This document shows, one piece after another, positions 5,824 to 12,752 of a stretch of 44,515 nt of DNA. Origin of the DNA: Prevotella sp. (lineage in GTDB: Bacteria > Bacteroidota > Bacteroidia > Bacteroidales > Bacteroidaceae); contig JAFRPY010000041.1 of NCBI GenBank assembly GCA_017428925.1, positions 1 to 44,515 of the forward strand, given 5' to 3'. Every line of letters starts with the position of its first letter. Within the stretch, counting starts at the first letter, position 1. Under the pieces are notes generated by a model. It made no database searches and was not told the DNA's origin. It was given only the letters and a program-made list of their open reading frames with translations. The position numbers and the translations under genes are program-made.

Positions 5824-7530
5824 TTACCAAGTAAATCTGATGCCTAATGGCAAAGAGAACGTGAACGGATGCACCGTGCGGTAGTTCTCGATGTCACTGC
5901 CCGTCGGGATGTAGTATTGCAGGCTTGGCTCGGCGAACAGCCCGATATTGGGTGTGAAATTATATTGCAGACCGAGACCTGTGCCTACTGACCACTGCCA
6001 TGGAGCGCGGAGTGTGGTCTTGTCGGTGGTTTCATACTGGCCATTCACGAAGTAGTCGGAACGTAGTGTTGACGATACGGGGATTTCCATCGTCAGACCT
6101 GCGCTGCTGTAGAGGCTCCACATCTTTTTAGCAAATATGTGGTAGATGCCCTTTACGGGGATGCCGATATAATGGATGGTTTGCTGTTCATTGATACTAT
6201 TGCCATTTGAACCCATCTCGAAGTCGGAGGTCAGACGATTGTAGCCCAGTCCCGTCTCTATGGCCCAGCGGTTGTCGAGCTTGTATTTCAGTGCCAGCGA
6301 CCACGTGATGGGCATGCGGTGATGGCTTGTGCGCAGGATCTTGTCGTTGCCCGGCTGGTTGGCATTGTTCAGGGCAATGCGCCTGATGATGCTGCATGTC
6401 CTGTCGCTCACGGCATCAGGATGGACGGCCAGATAGAGAGCGTAATCCGACCAGTTGTCGATACTGCTCGGTACGACTGGACTGGGGCCGGGACCTGGAA
6501 GCGACTGCGTGGCTGACGGCGCGGGCCGGTAAGTGTAAGGCTGGTTGTAGCGACTCTGTTCAGACAACTGCCCGGCGTATGCAAGTTCTACCGACCACTT
6601 TTGCCCGTTGCGGCTTCTGCCGGATGGCTTTTCAGAGAATAAATCGGCAATATCGTAGTGAAGCTGTTCTATCTTGCGTAACGTTTCTGTCGTGTCTGCC
6701 GCTATGGTGTCCGAGATAGCTTGCTCTTGTGCCATCATGTTTGACAGGGTGTCAGACGTAATAGAATCAATAGCCTGGACGATGACAGGCTGGAGCGTGT
6801 CAATTGGGGCATGATGTATGGGTATATGTACAATCAAAGGCTCCTGCGGCTGTTCCGTTAATGGCTCATTTGTATGTGGCTTTTGCTCTTGTGTATCATT
6901 CTGCTTGGCAATGGCTGGCTTCTCTTCGACAGCAGTATCACCTTTCCTGAGTAAAAAGAATGTGAGAGGCATGAGTAGCAACAGAAGCATGGCAGCCCAA
7001 TATTGCTGCATCATCTTGCGTAGTATCTTCTTGGCCCGCGCCAATTGCGACGATGAAGAATGAGGTTCGATACCCAGCATGGCGGCAATCTCTTTGTGTG
7101 ATAAACCATCAAAAACAGACAGCCGGAACACCTTGCCGTATCCCTCTGGCAACTTATCTATCAGCTTCAACACTTCTTCCAATGGAACACCTTTTATAGT
7201 GGTCTCTTCATTGGAGGTCACTAAAGTCTCCGCCTCCTCCAAAGGAACTAATGACAGACTATCCAAATGGTCTTTATATTTCGAGGCCACGTTTCGCGTA
7301 ATTGACATCATCCACGATTCTGCCTTTCGATTGTCTCGCAGTCGGTCAAACGAAGTGAAGATAATCACAAAAGCATCGTGCAATACATCGTCCACGACCT
7401 GTTCGTCACTGACATAACGACGGCATACACCCCTCATCCTATGGGCGTATGCCTTGTACAGTTCTCCGAGCGCATCTGCATCGCCCTGTCTGCACCGTTC
7501 TATCAGCCGCATAACTTCCATCGAAAACAT
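5824..7530 (-). CDS. ECF sigma factor fused to a membrane helix and an outer-membrane beta-barrel, 568 aa
   Basis: One continuous frame holds three parts. Residues about 8-88 are sigma-70 region 2 (ELYKAYAHRMRGVCRRYV, then DDVLHDAFVIIF and NRKAESWMMSITRN); about 118-172 is region 4 with the helix-turn-helix (LPEGYGKVFRLSVFDGLSHK, EIAAMLGIEPHS). Residues about 177-195 (YWAAMLLLLLMPLTFFLLR) are a membrane helix, with a basic end. A polar, Pro/Gln/Thr-rich linker (about 200-305) leads to a barrel of roughly 255 residues (KWSVELAYAG onward) that ends in LPLGIRFTW, the terminal aromatic typical of outer-membrane barrels. ECF factors are normally about 180 residues, with membrane partners encoded separately. 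Topology implied: sigma domain in the cytoplasm, linker through the periplasm, barrel in the outer membrane, unless it is processed. The lipoprotein gene follows directly. Starts at 7530 or 7521 are both possible. Confidence 0.85.
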   Translation of the reverse strand: MFSMEVMRLIERCRQGDADALGELYKAYAHRMRGVCRRYVSDEQVVDDVLHDAFVIIFTSFDRLRDNRKAESWMMSITRNVASKYKDHLDSLSLVPLEEAETLVTSNEETTIKGVPLEEVLKLIDKLPEGYGKVFRLSVFDGLSHKEIAAMLGIEPHSSSSQLARAKKILRKMMQQYWAAMLLLLLMPLTFFLLRKGDTAVEEKPAIAKQNDTQEQKPHTNEPLTEQPQEPLIVHIPIHHAPIDTLQPVIVQAIDSITSDTLSNMMAQEQAISDTIAADTTETLRKIEQLHYDIADLFSEKPSGRSRNGQKWSVELAYAGQLSEQSRYNQPYTYRPAPSATQSLPGPGPSPVVPSSIDNWSDYALYLAVHPDAVSDRTCSIIRRIALNNANQPGNDKILRTSHHRMPITWSLALKYKLDNRWAIETGLGYNRLTSDFEMGSNGNSINEQQTIHYIGIPVKGIYHIFAKKMWSLYSSAGLTMEIPVSSTLRSDYFVNGQYETTDKTTLRAPWQWSVGTGLGLQYNFTPNIGLFAEPSLQYYIPTGSDIENYRTVHPFTFSLPLGIRFTW

Positions 7531-7617
7531 AACGTCTCTATCTATTATGTCCGATAATTACGAAAAGACTGCATGAGAATAGTAACTTTTTTCATCGAAT
7601 GCCTCATTTTGCCAACG

Positions 7618-7710
7618 AAGTTACAAAAAGGCGCACAAATAAACCCTCGCCAAGCCCGAAAATCGGATGCCGAGGGTGAAAGTCTCAACTTAGGTTAAGA
7701 GTTTTTGGGA
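7618..7710. repeat. 93-bp direct repeat, right copy (partner 3574-3666)
   Basis: Carries the same terminator hairpin (7644-7676) and what would be the last codons of an oxidoreductase gene, but no gene is attached. It lies in the gap between the sigma-barrel start and the Abi-like gene. Its presence without a gene marks a duplication or recombination endpoint. Confidence 0.85.
7644..7676 (-). terminator. Orphan terminator hairpin (repeat copy)
   Basis: Same stem as 3600-3632, but with one base change (CCCTCGCCA) that creates a mismatch against TGCCGAGGG. No minus-strand gene precedes it closely. Confidence 0.55.
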
Positions 7711-7770
7711 TTATTGGCGGGAAATATCAAGAAAAGAAAGGCTGTAGGATAAAATATCTGAGGAAATGTG

Positions 7771-7778
7771 TAACTTTG
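7771..7778 (+). promoter_or_regulatory. Promoter -7 element for the Abi-like gene
   Basis: TAACTTTG, 24 bases before the ATG at 7803. No clear TTTG 19-21 bases upstream. The leader would be about 20 nt, with no room for a structured RNA like that of the AbiF genes. Confidence 0.55.
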
Positions 7779-7802
7779 CACCCAAACTTAAAAACTCACA
7801 AC

Positions 7803-8495
7803 ATGAGATACAACGAATTTGAAGAATTATTCTCAGCCAGGAGAATGCGGAAATATCTTGCCGCCTGCAATAACGATACGAGGCGAGCAATGACGCTTTA
7901 TCGTTATAACCTGAAGCTGTCGCAGGAATTGTTTACCATAATCAGTTGCTTTGAGGTAGTTCTTCGCAACCGTATAGACAAGCAGATGGTTGCCCACCTT
8001 GGCAATGATTGGTTACGGGATGCTATACTTCCTAGTGGTTCGCTGTATTATGACCGTCGTGTGGAGAATACGCGAAAGATTATTGAAAAAGCGTACAATG
8101 GTTTGATGAGGGAGGGTAACTATTCTCACTCGAAACTGTTGTCGGAGATGGAGTTTGGCGTATGGAAATATATGTTCTCAAATGCTGCATACGCCTTGAT
8201 GGGACAAAGGCTACTTCGCATTTTTCCCAACAAGCCGAGATCGTCTCGCCAGCATAGATATGACAATACGTACATCTTTCAAGAGTTGGACTACATCAAT
8301 AAACTGCGAAATAGGATTGCCCATCATGAGCCTATATGTTTTGCCCGTCCTAATGCGGTTACTGATACCTCATACGTTCTCAACCAATATGCTCGCATGA
8401 TGAAACTCTTTAATTGGATGGGTGTTGACGGGCCATCTTTGGTATACGGATTGGATCATGTGGCCTTTGTGAGTGGAAAAGTGATGTGCATTTAA
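7803..8495 (+). CDS. Abi family HEPN protein, single-motif type, 230 aa
   Basis: ATG at 7803 was chosen; an in-frame TTG at 7776 would overlap the promoter. The segment FTIISCFEVVLRNRIDKQMV (44-63) and the later KLRNRIAHHEPI, with R169-N-R-I-A-H174 as the HEPN RxxxxH motif, place it in the broad Abi_2-related group of HEPN proteins, of a smaller subgroup than the two AbiF genes in this window. No signal peptide or membrane segment. Likely role by family: RNase-type phage defence or toxin. It has no visible antitoxin gene or structured leader. It sits alone between the 93-bp repeat and a promoter-hairpin unit. Confidence 0.75.
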   Translation: MRYNEFEELFSARRMRKYLAACNNDTRRAMTLYRYNLKLSQELFTIISCFEVVLRNRIDKQMVAHLGNDWLRDAILPSGSLYYDRRVENTRKIIEKAYNGLMREGNYSHSKLLSEMEFGVWKYMFSNAAYALMGQRLLRIFPNKPRSSRQHRYDNTYIFQELDYINKLRNRIAHHEPICFARPNAVTDTSYVLNQYARMMKLFNWMGVDGPSLVYGLDHVAFVSGKVMCI

Positions 8496-8522
8496 ATTTT
8501 TCTGAAAATAATTCCTAAAAGA

Positions 8523-8554
8523 TTTGGAATATTCCCGAATTATTCCTATCTTTG
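8523..8554 (+). promoter_or_regulatory. Promoter firing straight into a terminator hairpin (second unit)
   Basis: TTTG (8523-8526), exactly 20 bases, TATCTTTG (8547-8554). It begins 28 bases after the Abi-like gene stop. Predicted start near 8560, just before the hairpin. Confidence 0.7.
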
Positions 8555-8559
8555 CACCG

Positions 8560-8605
8560 TTGATTCCCGGCAGCCTCTGAATTTCAAGCTGTCGGGTCTG
8601 TTTTT
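8560..8605 (+). ncRNA. Candidate ~45-nt hairpin RNA ending at an intrinsic terminator
   Basis: CCCGGCAGC (8566-8574) pairs with GCTGTCGGG (8588-8596, one G-U pair), then TCTGTTTTT. Equivalent to 1066-1116 in layout but different in stem sequence. Immediately after it lies a leftover right arm (ATCAGG plus T-run) of the other unit's hairpin at 8606-8622, showing that the two units recombined. Confidence 0.45.
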
Positions 8606-8758
8606 ATCAGGTGTTATTTTTTAGGAAGGAGTACCCTTTAAGTCCCGACAGTCCCCGAGAAATCAAACTGCCGGGTATTGTTTTTTTATAAGACTTAACC
8701 TTATTTTCTGCCTTCGAACGTGATGTCGCGACGAATCTTGCTGATGGTGTTGGGATGG
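8606..8758. repeat. Duplicated block, copy 2 (partner 1100-1252)
   Basis: Same-orientation copy of 1100-1252, covering the second terminator and the 3' end of the Crp-family gene. Confidence 0.75.
8644..8687 (+). terminator. Intrinsic terminator (copy of 1138-1182)
   Basis: CCCGACAGT (8644-8652) with ACTGCCGGG (8667-8675) and a T-run. Plus-strand orientation. Confidence 0.65.
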
Positions 8759-8864
8759 ACGTTGAGGAACGAGGCGATGTCCTGCAGGTCGAGGTGCTCC
8801 ACGATGCCCGGACAGCGTTGTAACAACATGTCGTAGCGCTCGCGGGCCGTGGTGCGATGGAGGT
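8701..8864 (-). pseudogene. C-terminal fragment of the same Crp/Fnr-family gene (copy 2)
   Basis: About 55 codons ending in TAA at 8703-8701. The minus strand reads the helix-turn-helix tail DIASFLNVHPNTISKIRRD without the insertions seen at 1257-1289 and 1352-1383. Similarity stops at about 8864, where unrelated sequence leading to the ATPase gene begins. No start; not functional. Confidence 0.85.
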
Positions 8865-8894
8865 CCGTGCAGGACGGGATTAGCTGTGGATATG

Positions 8895-10361
8895 TTAGAG
8901 GTTTTGTGAGGTCAAAAAGGCTTTGAACCTATTATAGCCAACAGTATACGCATAAATCGCAGACGGAACGAACTCTAATCTTACCGTTCTTAGTTGTTTT
9001 ACACCACGTTTAGTTAACGATGTTACCAACGCTCTTTCCATATGATTATTCTCCATGAAATACAAGAGAGACTTTAACTCTGCAGGTTTATCGAAATATC
9101 GGTCTGACCATTTTACCTCTACCGCCCAGTCGGCTTTTTGTTTTGCTATATCAATGCCTACAATATCTACTTCTCCAGGTGCTGTCCCCTTATTCCAATT
9201 GGCGTATTTTATTATAGACGTACGCGTTTGTAACCATTGTGCAAAGATAGCAGTTTCCACCATTCCTCCAATCGCCGGGTCGGTCTCTGTAAGTGGTGAA
9301 AAGAGTGCACAACGGAGTGAAGGATTAGTAAGATATATCTTAAACGATGTTATGCGCTGCATCGTTTTTGCATGAGCATCAACCTTATAAACTATGTTTA
9401 TGAGGAATGCCGCTTCAAGATACATCAAATACTTCTTTAGCACCTCTTTCTTGATTTCCGATTCTCTGGATATTACTTCGTATGAAAATTCTTCTCCGGA
9501 ATGATATGCGATATATATAAAAAGGCGGTTTAACTCTTGCGTGTCCTGTATACCGTACAAACTTGGAAGATCTCTGAGTAACACCTTATCTACAATATCG
9601 TGTCGGATATATTGACCTGGATCTTGCCTCATCTTTTCTGAAAATACGATTTCAGGATAACCGCCAAAATTGATATAGTCAATAAAATAACTGTTAAGTT
9701 TACCGATATCCAACGTATCAACATAAGAACTCAACGGATCTTCAACATATTTTGGCTTATTAATTATAATACCATAAAGATTAAGCAAATGTATATATTC
9801 ATTGAAAGTCAATGGAGGTAGCATAAAATTGGTAAATCGTCCGGCACCACTTTCATTGCTTTTCATCTTCAATGCTGCAGCTGCGGAACCTGAAGCGATA
9901 AACTTGGCGCTTCGGTAAGTGTCTATCATTGATTTTAAATGGACTTCCCAGTCTTTAAGATATTGTATTTCGTCATAGAATACATAATAGTCGTCTTGGA
10001 CTTTGGCACTATTCAATGCTTCTTTTGCCAATGAAAAGAGTTCTTCTAACGAAATATTATTGTAGATCGGAGTGTCAATAGACAGGTATATAATACGTTG
10101 TGCAGATACGCCCTCATTAATTAGTCTTTCAATGACATGATATATCATGACCGTTTTTCCTATACGTCTCGGTCCCATCAATATGACTCCACGACGAATG
10201 TCTCTATTGGTTACTTCTTGATAAAAACTATCCAGATAGAGTCTATGCCGCATCTCATGGAAATCTTGAGGAATGGCATTTGTTTCCCACCACGGATTGT
10301 CATTCCTCATCCTTTTTATAATCTGTTCATTCAAATACGGTGCTCTATTATTCATACGCAT
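8895..10361 (-). CDS. AAA-type ATPase with DUF4143, 488 aa
   Basis: Walker A GPRRIGKT (63-70) and Walker B YYVFYDE (125-131) are followed by the SGSAAAALK sensor region and a C-terminal DUF4143-like part. The end carries EVDIVGIDI...DWAVEVKWSD, a D-x(n)-E-x-K arrangement of the PD-(D/E)XK nuclease type common in this family. These ATP-binding proteins are abundant in Bacteroidetes, often near mobile or defence genes, with unknown role. Length is normal, so it looks intact. The first ATG (10361) and an in-frame ATG two codons later are both plausible. Its 3' end lies 31 bases from the Crp fragment, suggesting it was inserted at or next to that gene. Confidence 0.85.
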   Translation of the reverse strand: MRMNNRAPYLNEQIIKRMRNDNPWWETNAIPQDFHEMRHRLYLDSFYQEVTNRDIRRGVILMGPRRIGKTVMIYHVIERLINEGVSAQRIIYLSIDTPIYNNISLEELFSLAKEALNSAKVQDDYYVFYDEIQYLKDWEVHLKSMIDTYRSAKFIASGSAAAALKMKSNESGAGRFTNFMLPPLTFNEYIHLLNLYGIIINKPKYVEDPLSSYVDTLDIGKLNSYFIDYINFGGYPEIVFSEKMRQDPGQYIRHDIVDKVLLRDLPSLYGIQDTQELNRLFIYIAYHSGEEFSYEVISRESEIKKEVLKKYLMYLEAAFLINIVYKVDAHAKTMQRITSFKIYLTNPSLRCALFSPLTETDPAIGGMVETAIFAQWLQTRTSIIKYANWNKGTAPGEVDIVGIDIAKQKADWAVEVKWSDRYFDKPAELKSLLYFMENNHMERALVTSLTKRGVKQLRTVRLEFVPSAIYAYTVGYNRFKAFLTSQNL

Positions 10362-10377
10362 TTATGTTTATTGGTCA

Positions 10378-10385
10378 CAAATGTA
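10378..10385 (-). promoter_or_regulatory. Promoter -7 element for the ATPase gene
   Basis: Minus strand TACATTTG, 17 bases before the ATG. No clear TTTG partner; the region upstream is very A/T-rich. An imperfect TTATTTC...GAAATAA inverted repeat at about 10476-10499 could be an operator. Confidence 0.45.
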
Positions 10386-10538
10386 CACAAAAAAATCAGG
10401 AAATAAAAATAAAAATAGAAGGATTTGCACTTATTTCCGCAAATTTAACGAAAATAAGCTTGGGTACATGGGTTTATTTCTTCAAAATTGAGGAAATAAG
10501 CATAAAACTGCATAAAGAGCCTTCTTGTTTCTTGGCAT

Positions 10539-11531
10539 CTACATAAATTTGTCTGACAATACAATATACCCGCTTTCCTTTATGATGCCGTTGTGCTGAC
10601 CTGTGGCAAGCTGATAGAACAATTGGTATGCGGTGCTCGATTTGTCAGTGTCTGCGCGGACACTGGCCATTACATGGGTTACGTATGGATAACTGTCGTT
10701 TTCTATGGTCTGCTTGCTTGGTACGATTCCGTTTACGCCGATGACTTGTGTGCGCCCGTCGTTCACGATGGTATCGTAATAGTAGAAGGGTGTATAGGCA
10801 ATGCCGTTTTCGTCGTTCTCCAACTGGAAATAGGGAGCGAGCATTACATAACCAATCATTTCGGGCCAGTCAATCATCGTCAGTCCCGCCATCACGATGG
10901 TTTCCATCTTCTCCTGGCTACCTGAATTGGGATTGCGTACGTAGGGATTGATGGTTGCATCGTTGCCTCCTACTTCTCGCCAGTTACGTATCTCACCCGT
11001 GTATATCTTCTGAATCTGCTCAATGGTGAGGCTGCGGACGGGGTTCTTCGGATTGACAATGAATACGAAAGCGTCTTTTGCCACTGGACGTGAGAGCAAC
11101 TGGATGCCTTTCTCATCAGCGTACTTCTGTTCATCGCGGCTGATGCCTCGGGCCGTGATGATGATGTCGTTATCGCCGTCTATCAAACTGACGAACGAGC
11201 CGTGCGTGTTGCGGTTCCGAAGGATGCGCTGCAAGGCTTTATTGTCATCGTCATTCAACGTCTGGTATTGTGGAACGACGCACCACGTCGCATCGGTATG
11301 CAAGCGTTGCCTCCACTGGCAGTCGATGCCGAGCAGCCGGCACATCAGCAGGTTCCTTAGCGGCTCTGTGGAGTCGGAGCCGTCGATGAGGGGCGCATTC
11401 GAGAGGGTGAGCATGGTTGCTGCCGTCGGCTTTTCCAAACCGGTTTCAACGGTGTTATTGTCATCGTTGCTGCAAGCCGCCAGTCCAAGTAGGGCAATGA
11501 GGAATGCTGTGATGATGGTTTTCCTGTTCAT
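10539..11531 (-). CDS. PstS-like phosphate-binding-type lipoprotein, 330 aa
   Basis: The ATG at 11531 (MNRKTIITAFLIALLGLAAC) opens a lipoprotein signal with Cys20. The frame extends upstream into the Fic gene but that part is not a signal peptide and is discarded. The fold is that of type 2 periplasmic binding proteins of the PstS group: an early IDGSDSTEP (48-56), RGISRDE, IYTGEIRNWREVGG, and NPNSGSQEKM, the last being the usual anion-contacting loop. No PstCAB transporter genes are nearby; solitary PstS-like lipoproteins of this kind occur in Prevotella and may be surface or sensory proteins. It starts 19 bases after the Fic stop, so the two are probably co-transcribed. Confidence 0.8.
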   Translation of the reverse strand: MNRKTIITAFLIALLGLAACSNDDNNTVETGLEKPTAATMLTLSNAPLIDGSDSTEPLRNLLMCRLLGIDCQWRQRLHTDATWCVVPQYQTLNDDDNKALQRILRNRNTHGSFVSLIDGDNDIIITARGISRDEQKYADEKGIQLLSRPVAKDAFVFIVNPKNPVRSLTIEQIQKIYTGEIRNWREVGGNDATINPYVRNPNSGSQEKMETIVMAGLTMIDWPEMIGYVMLAPYFQLENDENGIAYTPFYYYDTIVNDGRTQVIGVNGIVPSKQTIENDSYPYVTHVMASVRADTDKSSTAYQLFYQLATGQHNGIIKESGYIVLSDKFM

Positions 11532-11550
11532 ATCCTTTGTTCTATTCGTT

Positions 11551-12591
11551 TTAAAAATACTCTCTAACCGCAAACTCAAACTGGTCGATGAAGATTTGCT
11601 TGAAGGCATAGAGATTGTTTTGCTCGTAGAAGATGAGCATGGCCTTCTTGTAGTCAATAGAATCAATGGAGCGAAAACTCAACGGACAATAGCCGTTGGC
11701 GATCAGTATGGCATTGCTGGTAATGCGGGCTGTGCGCTTGTTGCCATCAGAAAATGCCTGAATATATGACAGGAGCACAAGCGTCAGAAGTGCTTTCTCG
11801 AAGATACTTTCCTTGCTGTTTATCAAGTCGCATGTATCATGCATGGCCTCACGAATCTGAAATTCATTATCCAACGGGTGGTAGTTGGTGCCAGTGATAC
11901 CCACACGACGATGACGGATGCCTCTGTCAACCGAGAGCTCCTTGGTGAGCAACTGATGGATATCCTCAATGTGGCTGACCGTCAAGGTTTGCAGATAGTC
12001 AGGATTGTCGAGGATGAAGCGCAAGGCATCCTTATGGTTGAGCAGCATCACGGCTTCTTCTTTGGTTTTTCCGTCTGCGGTCTTACTCTCACGAAGCAGA
12101 CGCTCCGTCTCCAGCAAAGAATAGGTGTTGCCTTCTATCTGCGACGATTTCCAGCTGAGGTCGATGCCCAAACGCTCCATCTCCTTACGGTATTCGTTCT
12201 CGGTCATCTCGCTGACATGCTGGCGAAATTCAGCCTGTAACTCCTGCAGATGCGTATTCTCTTCGTCTGTAAACAGCTTAACGGCAGGCAACTGTTTACG
12301 GATCAGTTCAAAGTTAAAAGATGCCTGAACCTGTCTTTGGTCAATATCCTGGGCAAAATAAGTATCCAGATTAAGTGGCATCAGCAGATGTGCTTGATCA
12401 GAAAGGCGATAACGGGTGGCACGGGCCTTGCCTTCAACGACAATATCACCCTTCTGAACACCAGCCGCAATGAGACGCTTCAGGGTGGCATCGCTACCCT
12501 CGAAGGCTGTGCCCTTTGCTATTTCATCGCGCGAAGACAGCGGATGATAGTGCAGAAACTGTAGAATCTCTCTTGATATATCCATCTCCAA
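11551..12591 (-). CDS. Fic/DOC-family protein with winged-helix N-terminus; catalytic His replaced by Gln
   Basis: The first 65 residues look like a winged-helix DNA-binding domain (SSRDEIAKGT...ATLKRLIAAG). The Fic N-terminal inhibitory helix motif SSQIEGN is at 149-155 (S/T-x-x-x-E-G/N type). The Fic core motif, normally H-P-F-x-D/E-G-N-x-R, reads QAFSDGNKRTAR at 278-289: Gln instead of the catalytic His, Ala instead of Pro. The family transfers AMP or other phosphate-bearing groups to proteins; loss of the His normally abolishes this. The protein may be a regulator, bind nucleotide without transfer, or use another chemistry. Length (346 aa) and the rest of the fold look intact. Its promoter region carries a repeated inverted sequence suited to autoregulation. 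Confidence 0.85.
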   Translation of the reverse strand: MEMDISREILQFLHYHPLSSRDEIAKGTAFEGSDATLKRLIAAGVQKGDIVVEGKARATRYRLSDQAHLLMPLNLDTYFAQDIDQRQVQASFNFELIRKQLPAVKLFTDEENTHLQELQAEFRQHVSEMTENEYRKEMERLGIDLSWKSSQIEGNTYSLLETERLLRESKTADGKTKEEAVMLLNHKDALRFILDNPDYLQTLTVSHIEDIHQLLTKELSVDRGIRHRRVGITGTNYHPLDNEFQIREAMHDTCDLINSKESIFEKALLTLVLLSYIQAFSDGNKRTARITSNAILIANGYCPLSFRSIDSIDYKKAMLIFYEQNNLYAFKQIFIDQFEFAVREYF

Positions 12592-12609
12592 AAAACTTTA
12601 AAATCGGTG

Positions 12610-12617
12610 CAAATATA
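12610..12617 (-). promoter_or_regulatory. Promoter -7 element for the Fic gene
   Basis: Minus strand TATATTTG, 19 bases before the ATG at 12591. The -33 position falls within the first operator-like sequence at 12633-12643. Confidence 0.55.
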
Positions 12618-12632
12618 GTGACTATTATCCAA

Positions 12633-12705
12633 TTATCGGCTCATTTTGAGCTTAAAAATGCGTAAATCACACTAATGTTGAGCCGATTTAGCCTAATCGG
12701 CTCAA
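12633..12705. promoter_or_regulatory. Three copies of an operator-like half-site upstream of the Fic gene
   Basis: TTGAGCCGATT (12678-12688) and its exact inverse AATCGGCTCAA (12695-12705) form an 11-bp palindrome with a 6-base spacer. A third half-site, ATCGGCTCA, lies at 12635-12643 over the -33 region and is followed by TGAGC. The layout suits repression or activation by a winged-helix protein, plausibly the Fic protein's own N-terminal domain. Confidence 0.6.
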
Positions 12706-12752
12706 TATTTATCTATGGTCATCGGCATCGTCTGACATTTCAGTAACCATGT

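Noticed and set aside
7776-7802. TTG start for the Abi-like gene, adding nine residues
   Set aside because: It overlaps the TAACTTTG promoter element, and the ATG at 7803 gives the family-like MRYN start.
11532-11666. N-terminal extension of the PstS-like protein into the Fic gene
   Set aside because: The ATG at 11531 starts a proper lipoprotein signal; the upstream stretch is Ser/Thr-rich antiphase translation of the Fic gene end.
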